A stretch of 64,000 nucleotides of DNA from Mariniphaga sp040772505 (GTDB lineage Bacteria; Bacteroidota; Bacteroidia; Bacteroidales; Prolixibacteraceae), in NCBI GenBank assembly GCA_040772505.1, contig JAXGYA010000006.1, positions 119,431 to 183,430 on the forward strand. The letters are read 5' to 3'. A program made the position numbers and the translations under genes. Of this stretch, positions 27,136 to 36,591 are shown piece after piece (position 1 is the first letter of the stretch; each line of letters starts with the position of its first letter). Under the pieces are notes generated by a model. The model was given only the letters and a program-made list of their open reading frames with translations, was not told the DNA's origin and searched no databases.

Positions 27136-29754
27136 ATGACAGGAAAGGGTAAATATGCGGAAACGCCTTTGATGCGGCAATATTACAAAATCAAAAGCCA
27201 GCATCCTGATGCGGTTTTGCTGTTCAGGGTAGGTGATTTTTATGAAACTTTCGGTGAAGATGCGATAAAGGCAGCTGATATATTGGGTATTACCCTCACT
27301 CGCCGGGCAAATGGCGCTGCCAGCTATGTGGAATTAGCCGGTTTTCCGCATCATGCATTAGACACTTATCTCCCTAAGCTGGTGCGTGCCGGACAACGGG
27401 TAGCGATTTGCGAACAGCTTGAAGATCCGAAACTTGCCAAAAAAATCGTAAAACGCGGTATTACTGAGCTGGTTACTCCAGGCGTTTCCATTAATGAAAA
27501 TATTCTGGAAAACCGTGAGAACAATTTTTTGGCTTCGGTTCATTTCGACAAAAAAATGGCAGGCGTTGCCTTTATGGATATTTCTACCGGCGAGTTTTTA
27601 ACTGCCGAAGGAAACTACGAATATATTGACAAGCTGCTAAGTTCATTTCAGCCCAAGGAAGTGCTGTTTCAGCGAGGAAGAAGTCAGGAATTCACTGAAA
27701 TCTTCGGAAGTAAGTACTACACCTACAATCTGGACGACTGGGTTTATACCGAAACAGCCGCCTCCGACCGGCTGATCCGTCATTTTGAAACGACATCTCT
27801 GAAAGGATACGGCATTCAAAATATGCTACTGGCAATTATCGCCTCGGGAGCTGTTCTTCACTATTTAGACCTGACACAACATCATCAGATAAAGCATATT
27901 ACAGGACTGAGCCGGATCGAAGAGGAGCATTACGTTTGGTTAGACCGGTTCACCATCCGCAATCTGGAACTTTTCACGCCATTGCACGAGAGCGGAAAAT
28001 CACTGATTCAGGTTATTGACAAAACCATCACCCCCATGGGTTCGCGACTTCTGAAACGATGGATGGCTTTGCCGCTGAAAGATATCGGACCTATCAGTGA
28101 AAGGCTTGACACTGTTGAGTTTTTCCTGAAGCATCCTGAAGCAAGGGAAAATCTTGAAGACCATCTGCGGCTAATCGGTGATTTGGAACGGCTGATTTCA
28201 AAAGTGGCTGTGGGACGAATCAACCCGCGCGAAATGGCACAGGTGAAAAATGCACTAAATGCCATTGTGCCCATCAAACAGACATGCGCCGAAGCGGGAA
28301 ACAAAATGCTCAACCGTTTCGGCGAACAGCTGAACTCCTGTGAACTGATCAGGAACAGGATACAGAATGAATTGGTAAATGACCCTCCAACTGCGGTAAA
28401 TAAAGGTAAAGTGATTGCCGAAGGTGTTTCGCAAGAACTTGACGATTTACGGGAAATTGCATTCTCAGGGAAAGATTATCTTCTGCAAATACAGAAGAGA
28501 GAGAGCGAGGAGCATAAAATCCCATCCCTGAAAGTGGGATTCAACAATGTTTTCGGATACTACATTGAAGTACGCAATACTCACAAAAACAAAGTACCTT
28601 CCGATTGGATTCGGAAACAGACCCTGGTGAGTGCAGAGCGATATATCACTGAGGAGCTGAAAGAGTATGAATCAAAAATTTTAGGTGCTGAAGAGAAAAT
28701 TTTAGCTCTTGAAACAAAACTTTTCAATGATCTGGTTTTTGCGCTTGCCGAATATATATCTGCAATTCAGCTGAATTCATTCATCATTGCACAAACCGAC
28801 TGCCTGTTGTCGTTTGCCAATTGTGCTGAGAGCTATGGATATTTCCGTCCGGATGTAAATGAAAGCACAGAAATTGAAATTCAGGAAGGGAGGCACCCTG
28901 TTATTGAACACCAGTTGCCCATTGGCGAATCGTATGTTGCAAACGATGTGCTGCTAAACCAGGAAGAGCAGCAAATTATCATTATCACCGGTCCTAACAT
29001 GTCCGGAAAATCAGCGCTTCTCCGGCAAACTGCATTGATAACCCTGCTGGCGCAAATGGGTAGTTTTGTGCCGGCACAGGTGGCAAAAATTGGTCTGGTA
29101 GATAAAATATTTACCCGTGTGGGAGCTTCCGACAACATCTCATTGGGAGAATCCACATTCATGGTGGAGATGAATGAAGCGGCAAGTATTCTGAACAACG
29201 TTTCAGATCGGAGCCTCATTCTTTTTGACGAACTGGGGCGCGGCACCTCCACATACGATGGTATTTCCATTGCATGGTCGGTGGTGGAGTATTTGCACGA
29301 GCACCCGCGCTCAAAAGCCAAAACTCTTTTTGCTACTCATTACCACGAACTGAATGAAATGGAGGGCGCTTTTCCGCGCGTGAAAAATTTCAACGTTTCT
29401 GTGAAGGAAGTGGGCAACAAGGTGATTTTTCTGCGAAAACTGGTTCCCGGCGGCAGCAACCACAGTTTTGGCATCCATGTGGCAAATATGGCAGGAATGC
29501 CCAAATCGGTTACTAAACGCGCAGGGGAAATTCTAAAAAAACTGGAAGGCAGCAAAGGCGGGGAGAAACTGACAAAACCACTTGAGGAAATTGGCTCCAA
29601 ACGGGAAGGAATGCAACTCAGCATTTTTCAACTGGACGACCCTGTCCTGAAACAGATACGTGATGAAATATCAAATATCGATATCAATAACCTCACCCCC
29701 ATAGAAGCACTGAACAAACTAAACGACATTAAAAAGCTGACCGGACTGCGTTAA
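27136..29754 (+). CDS. mutS: DNA mismatch repair protein MutS
   Basis: MutS binds mismatches and starts strand repair with MutL. The ATG at 27136 (MTGKGKYAETPLMRQYY…) fits the family better than the TTG nine bases upstream. The mismatch-binding Phe-x-Glu lies in GDFYETF near residue 40. The ABC ATPase has Walker A GPNMSGKS at 619-626, then the signature region STFMVEMNEAASIL, Walker B LILFDELGRGTSTYDG and FATHYHEL. At 872 residues it is full length. It stands alone on the plus strand, divergent from ricT. Confidence 0.97.
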   Translation: MTGKGKYAETPLMRQYYKIKSQHPDAVLLFRVGDFYETFGEDAIKAADILGITLTRRANGAASYVELAGFPHHALDTYLPKLVRAGQRVAICEQLEDPKLAKKIVKRGITELVTPGVSINENILENRENNFLASVHFDKKMAGVAFMDISTGEFLTAEGNYEYIDKLLSSFQPKEVLFQRGRSQEFTEIFGSKYYTYNLDDWVYTETAASDRLIRHFETTSLKGYGIQNMLLAIIASGAVLHYLDLTQHHQIKHITGLSRIEEEHYVWLDRFTIRNLELFTPLHESGKSLIQVIDKTITPMGSRLLKRWMALPLKDIGPISERLDTVEFFLKHPEARENLEDHLRLIGDLERLISKVAVGRINPREMAQVKNALNAIVPIKQTCAEAGNKMLNRFGEQLNSCELIRNRIQNELVNDPPTAVNKGKVIAEGVSQELDDLREIAFSGKDYLLQIQKRESEEHKIPSLKVGFNNVFGYYIEVRNTHKNKVPSDWIRKQTLVSAERYITEELKEYESKILGAEEKILALETKLFNDLVFALAEYISAIQLNSFIIAQTDCLLSFANCAESYGYFRPDVNESTEIEIQEGRHPVIEHQLPIGESYVANDVLLNQEEQQIIIITGPNMSGKSALLRQTALITLLAQMGSFVPAQVAKIGLVDKIFTRVGASDNISLGESTFMVEMNEAASILNNVSDRSLILFDELGRGTSTYDGISIAWSVVEYLHEHPRSKAKTLFATHYHELNEMEGAFPRVKNFNVSVKEVGNKVIFLRKLVPGGSNHSFGIHVANMAGMPKSVTKRAGEILKKLEGSKGGEKLTKPLEEIGSKREGMQLSIFQLDDPVLKQIRDEISNIDINNLTPIEALNKLNDIKKLTGLR

Positions 29755-29804
29755 GGGTTTGTTACTAAATAACTTAATCATTCACGCTTGTTCTTTTGCA
29801 CGCC

Positions 29805-29923
29805 AACTGCGTTAAAAAACCTCGCCGTAGCTATGGCTCTCTTTATCTGATTATCTGAAAACAATTTTGGGCAGAAATATTGATTTTATCGAACTGAGTT
29901 AAATAAAATTGAAATTGTTTTCA
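29805..29923. repeat. possible dispersed intergenic repeat between mutS and catalase
   Basis: The 280-bp gap 29755-30034 has no gene. It contains a 12-bp perfect inverted repeat (29856-29867 and 29912-29923), an 11-base direct repeat with one mismatch (aactgcgttaa 29805-29815 and aactgagttaa 29892-29902), and a near-palindrome gccgtagctatggc at 29824-29837. The layout suggests a worn mobile or dispersed repeat unit rather than a terminator. I cannot check for other copies. Confidence 0.4.
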
Positions 29924-29944
29924 AAAACCTAATTACTGCCTTTG
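29914..29944 (+). promoter_or_regulatory. weak candidate promoter of the catalase gene
   Basis: ATTG at 29914-29917 is followed after 19 bases by TGCCTTTG (29937-29944), one mismatch from TAnnTTTG. It would leave a leader of about 85 bases before the catalase ATG. Confidence 0.25.
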
Positions 29945-30034
29945 TGTTGTTTTTTAAAAAGAATTATTCTAACCCGGTTCAGGGTATGTTTAAATAAAAA
30001 TAACTGAATATGTAAACATTTAAAAAGTAAAAGT

Positions 30035-31534
30035 ATGAATGCTGAAGAGATTAAAAGATTACGCGACAAAGAGAATCAAAAAAAGATGACCACCGCAGCT
30101 GGTGCACCGGTTGCCAACAGCCAGGATTCGATGACTGCCGGCCCGCGCGGACCGATGATGCTGCAGGATGTATGGTTTTTAGAGAAACTTGCTCATTTTG
30201 ACAGAGAGGTGATTCCGGAGAGAAGAATGCACGCCAAAGGTTCAGGTGCATTTGGTACTTTCACTGTAACACACGACATCACCCGGTACACCAAGGCAAA
30301 AATGTTTGCTGAAATTGGCAAAAAAACGGAAATGTTTGTGCGGTTTTCCACTGTTGCCGGCGAGCGCGGCGCTGCTGACGCAGAGCGCGACATTCGCGGG
30401 TTTGCCATGAAATTCTATACTGAAGAAGGAAACTGGGATTTGGTAGGGAACAACACCCCCGTATTCTTTATGCGCGACCCGCTGAAATTTCCCGATTTAA
30501 ACCGTGCCGTAAAACGTGATCCGCACACTAACCTTCGCAGTCCAAACAACAACTGGGATTTCTGGACAAGTTTACCCGAAGCTATCCATCAGGTAACCAT
30601 CACAATGAGCGACCGCGGAATTCCAAAATCCTACCGCCACATGAACGGCTTCGGTAGCCACACATTCAGTATGATTAATGCTCAAAACGAACGTCACTGG
30701 GTGAAATTTCATTTTGTAACCCAGCAGGGTATTGAGAACTTAACTGACCAGGAGGCAGAAGAACTGGTTGGTAAAGACCGCGAAAGCCACGGACGCGACC
30801 TGTTTGAAGCAATTGGCAACGGCAATTTTCCAAAATGGAAAATGTATATTCAGGTGATGACCGAAGAGCAGGCGAACAATATGCCCTACAACCCTTTTGA
30901 TTTGACAAAAGTGTGGTACAAATCTGAATTTCCCCTAATACCGGTTGGCGAATTTGAGCTGAACCGAAACCCGGAAAACTATTTCCAGGATGTGGAGCAA
31001 GCTGCCTTCAATCCGGCAAGCGTAATCCCGGGAATTAGCTTCTCGCCGGATAAAATGTTGCAGGGACGCCTGTTCTCCTATGGCGATGCACAGCGTTACC
31101 GTCTGGGAGTGAATCATCACCAAATTCCGGTAAATCATCCGAAAGCTGCAGGGGCTACCCTCAATCCCTACCACCGCGACGGACAAATGCGGGTTGACGG
31201 AAACCAGGGAGCCTCCATTCACTATGAACCCAACAGCTATGGCGTGCTGAAAGACCAGCCGGAATATGCAGACCCGGTGGAAAAAATTTACGGTGATGTC
31301 AACCGATGGAGTTTTCACGAAGATGACAACAACTACTATGAGCAGCCGCGTAAACTTTTCCAACTGATGAATGACGGCGAAAAACAGAGGCTGTTTGAAA
31401 ATACTTCCCGAAACATGGGTTGCAGCGAAGACAAAATTAAAATACGCCACATAAACAACTGCTACAAAGTTGATCCTGCCTATGGCAGAGGCGTAGCAGA
31501 TGCTCTGGGCATTTCGTATGAAACGACCATGTAG
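30035..31534 (+). CDS. katA: monofunctional heme catalase (small-subunit type)
   Basis: This enzyme splits hydrogen peroxide into water and oxygen in the cytoplasm. At 499 residues it is the clade-3 small-subunit size. The catalytic His66 lies in ERRMHAKGSGAFG; the Asn region is in VGNNTPVFFMRDPLKFPD; the proximal heme ligand Tyr349 is in RLFSYGDAQRYRLG. HMNGFGSHTFSMIN is also typical of the family. No signal peptide is visible. It is a single gene with its own leader; the symbol is by family. Confidence 0.96.
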   Translation: MNAEEIKRLRDKENQKKMTTAAGAPVANSQDSMTAGPRGPMMLQDVWFLEKLAHFDREVIPERRMHAKGSGAFGTFTVTHDITRYTKAKMFAEIGKKTEMFVRFSTVAGERGAADAERDIRGFAMKFYTEEGNWDLVGNNTPVFFMRDPLKFPDLNRAVKRDPHTNLRSPNNNWDFWTSLPEAIHQVTITMSDRGIPKSYRHMNGFGSHTFSMINAQNERHWVKFHFVTQQGIENLTDQEAEELVGKDRESHGRDLFEAIGNGNFPKWKMYIQVMTEEQANNMPYNPFDLTKVWYKSEFPLIPVGEFELNRNPENYFQDVEQAAFNPASVIPGISFSPDKMLQGRLFSYGDAQRYRLGVNHHQIPVNHPKAAGATLNPYHRDGQMRVDGNQGASIHYEPNSYGVLKDQPEYADPVEKIYGDVNRWSFHEDDNNYYEQPRKLFQLMNDGEKQRLFENTSRNMGCSEDKIKIRHINNCYKVDPAYGRGVADALGISYETTM

Positions 31535-31713
31535 AAATGCTTCACAAACAAGCATAATTAAAATGAGGGAGTTACATCCAATACCTTTGAAAACTTTTAA
31601 TTTTAATTGGATGAAAAAGCCGGAATAAATTAGTTTTGTAAATCAATTTGGTATAATAAATGGCTTACTTTGTAAAAAAGGTGCAGTAAAAACGCCAATC
31701 TGGAAAAATTTTA

Positions 31714-31721
31714 TATTTTTG
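31714..31721 (+). promoter_or_regulatory. putative -7 box of tRNA-Gln
   Basis: TATTTTTG matches TAnnTTTG and sits 31 bases before the tRNA. A -33 element at the usual distance is not obvious. Confidence 0.35.
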
Positions 31722-31752
31722 CAGCGTCTTTAACAAAAAGACAAGATTTGAT

Positions 31753-31825
31753 TGACCCGTGGTGTAACTGGCAACACGTCTGATTTTGGTTCAGAAGAGT
31801 CCAGGTTCGAGCCCTGGCGGGTCAA
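31753..31825 (+). tRNA. tRNA-Gln (anticodon TTG)
   Basis: A full cloverleaf can be drawn. The 7-bp acceptor stem is TGACCCG (31753-31759) with CGGGTCA (31818-31824) plus discriminator A at 31825. The D arm contains GTGTAACTGGCAACAC. The anticodon arm is TCTGA-TTTTGGT-TCAGA with TTG at its centre. The T arm is CCAGG-TTCGAGC-CCTGG. CCA is not encoded. A strong terminator follows at 31850. Confidence 0.97.
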
Positions 31826-31849
31826 CTCAAAGAGGCGACAAAGTTTAAT

Positions 31850-31883
31850 AAAAAGCTTGAAATCAATGATTTCAAGCTTTTTT
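31850..31883 (+). terminator. rho-independent terminator after tRNA-Gln
   Basis: A perfect 16-bp inverted repeat (31850-31865 and 31867-31882) has a single-base apparent loop, so in practice a few central pairs would open. It ends in a run of T. It sits 25 bases beyond the tRNA and before the porin gene. Confidence 0.85.
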
Positions 31884-31936
31884 GTTGGGTGAAGTTTACT
31901 AAAATTCTATATGTTAATGGTGTCGCAATATTTATA

Positions 31937-31944
31937 TATGTTTG
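31937..31944 (+). promoter_or_regulatory. putative -7 box of the porin-like gene
   Basis: TATGTTTG matches TAnnTTTG and lies 28 bases before the ATG at 31972. The -33 element is not clear. Confidence 0.35.
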
Positions 31945-31971
31945 CGTTTTTAACCAAAAAAAATAAACTTA

Positions 31972-32964
31972 ATGCGATTGAAGCTGCTCTTTTTGCTCTT
32001 CCTGCTCTCTCCTTTCCATGGATTTTCACAGGATGAATCTGAGCCATCGGGGAAACCGTTTGCGACTATTTATGCAAGGGCTTATCGCGGCTTTGCCGGG
32101 AATGCTGCTAACCAGGCGGCTTTTGAGTTAGTACGCGGATATTTGGGATACGAATACACTTTTTCCCCGCAGTTTTTTGGACGAATCAATCTGGACATTG
32201 GCAGTGCAGATGATACCCCTCAAAACCCGGATTTGAAAAGATATGCTTTCTTTAAAAATGCTTACCTGAGTTATTCACAGCAAAAATTTGCTATTGAGTT
32301 CGGGATGATTAGTTTAAAGCAGTTTAAATTGCAGGAGATTATCTGGGAAAGGCGGTATTTGATGAAAACTATTGCTGATGAACATAACTTAGGTTCGTCA
32401 GCAGATTTGGGCGTCAATTTTCATTATAGATTCAATGAATTTGTTGATGCCGATTTCACCATGATGAATGGAGAAGGTTATCAAAGCTTGCAAAGAAACG
32501 ACATATTCAAGTACAGCTTTGGCTCAACGCTCAGGGCTCCCCGGAATTTTACCTCACGCATAGTTTACGACATTATGCACAACAAAATTTCCAAAACCAC
32601 CCTGCTGATGTTTGCTTCCTACGATTTTCGGACAAAATGGAATCTTGCCGCCGAGTTTGTCCTGCGGCAAAACCACGGCTGGCTTGCCGGCAGGGATATT
32701 TATGCCTGGTCGTTTTACGGGAAATACAATCTCTCAGCAAAATATCAACTTTTTGCACGTTTCGACAAAATTGACTCTAACACACTCAAAGGTGAAACAT
32801 TGCCCTGGCAAATAGCAAAAGACGGCGAAGCCTTTGTAGCAGGAATTCAGTTCAGACCAATTCGAAAAATCACCATGGCGCTGAATTATCAGGACTGGCT
32901 TTCCAGGGAAGGAAATTTGGGAAGGGACAGGTTTTTGTCCTTCGATCTGGAAGTTCAAATGTAG
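31972..32964 (+). CDS. outer membrane porin-like protein
   Basis: This 330-residue protein has a signal peptide (LLFLLFLLSPFHGFSQ). The rest is a series of short amphipathic strands with aromatic girdles (YARAYRGF, FFGRINLDIGSAD, AYLSYSQQKFAIEFGMIS, FLSFDLEVQM), as expected for a phosphate-selective or general porin barrel, and it ends in a hydrophobic residue. The substrate is unknown. It follows the tRNA terminator and has its own -7 box. It converges with the GH92 gene, with 57 bases between stops. Confidence 0.8.
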   Translation: MRLKLLFLLFLLSPFHGFSQDESEPSGKPFATIYARAYRGFAGNAANQAAFELVRGYLGYEYTFSPQFFGRINLDIGSADDTPQNPDLKRYAFFKNAYLSYSQQKFAIEFGMISLKQFKLQEIIWERRYLMKTIADEHNLGSSADLGVNFHYRFNEFVDADFTMMNGEGYQSLQRNDIFKYSFGSTLRAPRNFTSRIVYDIMHNKISKTTLLMFASYDFRTKWNLAAEFVLRQNHGWLAGRDIYAWSFYGKYNLSAKYQLFARFDKIDSNTLKGETLPWQIAKDGEAFVAGIQFRPIRKITMALNYQDWLSREGNLGRDRFLSFDLEVQM

Positions 32965-33021
32965 CAATATTCTTACTTCGGTTCGTGCTGAGCTTCTCTC
33001 CAAAAGTTCTTATCATTACAT

Positions 33022-35262
33022 CTACTCAAGTCCCCATGATTTATTTGCCTTTGCTCCCATTTCCAAAACCAGCTTCCCGCCGTTGGCAACATCTTCGTGG
33101 CTAATGCGGTGGGTGTTCAATTTTTTGCCGTTTAATGTTGCCGACTGGATATATTTATTGGTCGAAGAGACGTTTTTGGCCACAATTTCGAAAGTATTGC
33201 CATTGCTCAGGCTAACCGAAACATGCTCAAACACCGGGCTACCGATGGAGTATTCGGGCAATCCGGGTGTCACCGGGTAGAATCCCATGGAGGAGAAAAC
33301 CACAAAGGATGACAAACCGCCACCGTCTTCATCTCCGGGAATGCCCATCAGGTCATTGCGAAACCAGTCGTGCAGCAGTTTACGAATTCGTTTCTGGGTT
33401 TTCCACGGATATCCTGCATAATTGTACAGGTAAGGGATATGCAGCGATGGCTCGTTTCCCATGGTGAATTGCCCCACATTTCCTGTCTGGTCGGGCAGTT
33501 GGGCATAAAATGCATATTTTGAACGCCCCAGAGGCTCGGTGAATGTAGCATCCAGATTTTTGGCGAACTCCTCATTTCCTCCCATTAAATCAATTAAATC
33601 CGGAATGTTGTGCTGCACACCCCAGCGGTAGGTCCAACCATTGTTCTCGTCATAATAGGCGCGGGCTCCCATTCCGCCTGAAAATCTGTAATCAAAAGGC
33701 TCAATAAATTTCCCATTTTTATCTTTGGGATGAAAAAACTTCGTTTCTTCATTGAACAGGTTCCGGTAGTTAAACGACCGCTTTTTAAAATACTCTGCTT
33801 CACCGGTTTTTCCCAATTCTTCTGCAATTTGGGACAGGCACCACTCATCATAGGCAGTTCCCAAAGTTACTGCAACAGTTTGGCGCCCCTCGAAGGAGTG
33901 CACTTCCGGAACGGTTTCCTTTTCGCCTTCATACAGTGCAGGAATAAAACCATGCTCTTTATAAAACCGGTCTAATTCACCGGCAGGTTTTCCTGACCAG
34001 GGGGCTAATGTTTTTTCGGTAATGGCAGCCTTGCAATATTCATACGCCTTTTCCACATCAAAATTCTTAAGCCCTTTGCGATGGGCATCCAGCACGCATG
34101 CCACTCCGTGGTTGGAATTCATCCGCCGTCCGTCGCCTGTAATTTCAGGGAAATTTGGCCACCATGGATTTTCCATCTGCTCAGACATCAGCATAAAAGA
34201 GTGGAGAATATCCTCTTCCTGTTCGGAATTGAGTAAAATGCGCAAGGGATGATGCGCCAGGTAAGTGTCCCAAATCCAGTCATCGGTGTAATATGCCCGC
34301 CCCTGATCTTCTATAACCTTTCCTTGAAAAGCGCTGAAATATTTTCCGTCTTCAGAAATATTTACCGGACGCTCGAGGCAGCGGTAGAGAGCTGTATAGA
34401 AAACTTTCAACTCATCTTCCGAGTCTCCGTTTACGCGGATTTTCCCAAGCTCCCTGTTCCAAATCTCACGGGCTGCCAACTGGAGTTCTGCAACAGTTTT
34501 GCCTGCCACTTCGCGCCCCATGTTGGCTTTTGCCTGTGCTTCACTGATAAAAGAGACGCCGTAATGCAGTTTAAGTTTTTTTGTTCCCTGTGGATAGTCT
34601 AAAACCAGACAGGCATTTTTGCCTTCTGCCCGGCTGCCGCCGGTTAATCCGTCCGCTTCAAGCTTGGAAACTTGCTGTGGCAACAGATCGGGAGTCAGAT
34701 GTAGGTAAACTTTGGTGTTATTTCCCAAATGCTGATATCCGCTGATGAATTCTCCGTTCCAGTTCATTTCTCCGTCAGCCGAATTGAGGATTAACCAGGC
34801 AGGAGCATCATTTTCAAATTGAATTTCATAAGCTGCCGATTGGTGCGAAAGGCCAAAATCAACCTGAATATTTTGTTCATCCAAATAGACCGAATAGGAG
34901 TAAGGGGTCAGCTGTTCCTGATCATAACGGTATTGAATCACCGGTTTGAGCTGACTCTCCTCTCCCTGAAAGGGACTCAGGTTAAATGCCGATACTCCCC
35001 TGTGAGCAGTTAAAATTAAAGGCAAACCGTTGAGTTGTATTTCAGAAAACTCACGTCTTCCCGGGCAAACGCGCAGCATGCTGTTGGGCAGATGAATAGT
35101 CGGGAAGGTAGGCACCAGCAAATGACTGATATTTCCGATATAGGGATTTACATAATCAACCGGATCCCGCTGACCAGTTATCGTTTCCAAGTCTGAAGAG
35201 ACACAAGAAGCTAAAAGAAGAATTGTAAGTGCCAAAAAGGTTGGCATAAAGTTTCTTTTCAT
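33022..35262 (-). CDS. GH92-family glycosidase lipoprotein (alpha-mannosidase-like), divergent subgroup
   Basis: A lipoprotein signal (…ILLLASC) starts this 746-residue protein. GH92 exo-alpha-mannosidases need Ca(II) and carry, near the C-terminus, GNEPSLHIPYLYNYAG, a basic KRIRKLLHDWF and GIPGDEDGGGLSSFVVFSSMGFYP, all present here. The N-terminal lectin-like part starts with DYVNPYIGNISHLL instead of the usual VNPFIGTGGHGHTFPG-type motif, so this is a divergent subgroup and the substrate may not be mannose. It is the last gene of a LolA-like/oxidoreductase/GH92 operon, 9 bases after the oxidoreductase. Confidence 0.87.
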   Translation of the reverse strand: MKRNFMPTFLALTILLLASCVSSDLETITGQRDPVDYVNPYIGNISHLLVPTFPTIHLPNSMLRVCPGRREFSEIQLNGLPLILTAHRGVSAFNLSPFQGEESQLKPVIQYRYDQEQLTPYSYSVYLDEQNIQVDFGLSHQSAAYEIQFENDAPAWLILNSADGEMNWNGEFISGYQHLGNNTKVYLHLTPDLLPQQVSKLEADGLTGGSRAEGKNACLVLDYPQGTKKLKLHYGVSFISEAQAKANMGREVAGKTVAELQLAAREIWNRELGKIRVNGDSEDELKVFYTALYRCLERPVNISEDGKYFSAFQGKVIEDQGRAYYTDDWIWDTYLAHHPLRILLNSEQEEDILHSFMLMSEQMENPWWPNFPEITGDGRRMNSNHGVACVLDAHRKGLKNFDVEKAYEYCKAAITEKTLAPWSGKPAGELDRFYKEHGFIPALYEGEKETVPEVHSFEGRQTVAVTLGTAYDEWCLSQIAEELGKTGEAEYFKKRSFNYRNLFNEETKFFHPKDKNGKFIEPFDYRFSGGMGARAYYDENNGWTYRWGVQHNIPDLIDLMGGNEEFAKNLDATFTEPLGRSKYAFYAQLPDQTGNVGQFTMGNEPSLHIPYLYNYAGYPWKTQKRIRKLLHDWFRNDLMGIPGDEDGGGLSSFVVFSSMGFYPVTPGLPEYSIGSPVFEHVSVSLSNGNTFEIVAKNVSSTNKYIQSATLNGKKLNTHRISHEDVANGGKLVLEMGAKANKSWGLE

Positions 35263-35271
35263 TTTGTTTTT

Positions 35272-36576
35272 TTAAATTGAATAATCCGGTAATTTCCAGG
35301 GTAAACGATATTTTCGCGACAGCAAAAAGTTTGCTGCCGGGTCTCCAACAAACTTTTCTCCGGTGCTGTCCCAGTTGAGTTTTCGTTTAAGACGGAATGA
35401 GATAAGCGCCAGGTGCATGGGGAGCGTCATTTTTCGTGCATATTCCAGATTGCTTTCCGGTTGGATGCGTGATTTTACAGCATCAAGGAAATTACGCTGA
35501 TGCCCGGGAGAGCGGATTAATGTTTTTGGAACTTCCGGCAAGTCGGCAAATGTTTCATTTCCAATCCTAATGGTACGTGTTTCATAATCGCAGGTTAAAG
35601 TGCCGTTTTCTCCTTCAAAGTGAGCACCGATGTGCATCTTTTCAGCACCGGGAGTGTCGGGTGGTGCCGTAGTCCAAAAAACGTCCAGATCCTTAAACTT
35701 GAAATCCACGTCAATCCATTTTGGGGTGTCGGCAATGCCGTCAGTGGGGATTTCTCCGCGTGCATCAACTGAAGTCAGGTTATCAGGACTGACTGACATA
35801 AACATAATGTCGGCAATATGACACCAAAAATCGGCAAACACTCCGCCTGAATAATCAAAAAAGCTCCGGTAGGTCCGGTGGCATTTCACCGGTGTATATT
35901 CCGAGTAAGGGGCGGGTCCAAGCCACATGTCCCAGTCCAAATGCTCCGGGGGTGCTTCATTGGGCGGAAATCCCATTCCAGTTGTACCGCCTGTTTTCCA
36001 CAAACGAACCGTGTGAATTTTTCCCAAAACGCCTGACTGAATAATTTCAGCTACCCGGTGATAGTTCTCGCCTGCATGAATTTGTGTGCCCAACTGGAAA
36101 ATCCTATTGTGTTTGGTCAAAGCACCCAACATAGCCTGTCCTTCTCTGGCAGAGTAGGATAAAGGTTTTTCTCCATACACATCTTTCCCCGATTCAAAAG
36201 CCATGATTGCCACCAAAGCATGCCAGTGGTCGGGTGTTGCGCAGGTTACAACATCAATATCTTTCCGGTCAATAATCCGCCGGAAATCGGAATATAAATC
36301 AGGTTTTGCCGATGATTTAAGCGACTGAAGTAATTTTCCTGCACCTTCCAGATGAAGTTTGTCCACGTCGCAAAGCGCAACGGTTTCCACATCAGGGAAA
36401 GCGGCAAACCAGCGTATATGGGAACCTCCCATGTTTCCGGTGCCAACATGTGCAACCCTGATTTTATCACTGGGTGCAACTCCTGAGAATGCATGAGAAA
36501 TAGCGGGAAATCCCAACAACCCAATTCCGGTTGTTTTCAGAAATTTTCGCCGGCTTTGATTGATTTTTGTTGTCAT
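35272..36576 (-). CDS. Tat-exported Gfo/Idh/MocA oxidoreductase
   Basis: This 434-residue protein has a Tat signal (SRRKFLKTTGIGLLGFP), an NAD(P)-binding Rossmann domain (IRVAHVGTGNMGG, residues 39-51; VALCDVD), the family's EKPLSYSAREG motif and the substrate domain with LDWDMWLGPAP and FFDYSGGVFADFWCHIADIMF. Such proteins are periplasmic and bind NAD(P) before export, acting on sugars or sugar derivatives. The neighbouring GH92 gene suggests a sugar released from a glycan, but the substrate is not known. It starts 15 bases after the LolA-like gene. Confidence 0.9.
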   Translation of the reverse strand: MTTKINQSRRKFLKTTGIGLLGFPAISHAFSGVAPSDKIRVAHVGTGNMGGSHIRWFAAFPDVETVALCDVDKLHLEGAGKLLQSLKSSAKPDLYSDFRRIIDRKDIDVVTCATPDHWHALVAIMAFESGKDVYGEKPLSYSAREGQAMLGALTKHNRIFQLGTQIHAGENYHRVAEIIQSGVLGKIHTVRLWKTGGTTGMGFPPNEAPPEHLDWDMWLGPAPYSEYTPVKCHRTYRSFFDYSGGVFADFWCHIADIMFMSVSPDNLTSVDARGEIPTDGIADTPKWIDVDFKFKDLDVFWTTAPPDTPGAEKMHIGAHFEGENGTLTCDYETRTIRIGNETFADLPEVPKTLIRSPGHQRNFLDAVKSRIQPESNLEYARKMTLPMHLALISFRLKRKLNWDSTGEKFVGDPAANFLLSRKYRLPWKLPDYSI

Positions 36577-36591
36577 AATTGATGAAATTGT

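Noticed and set aside
30935..31555. 206-codon minus-strand frame inside the catalase gene
   Set aside because: It is a shadow of the catalase reading frame; no independent support.
31537..31555. Small hairpin (atgctt/aagcat) just after the catalase stop as a terminator
   Set aside because: The stem is only 6 bp and has no T run, so support is too weak.
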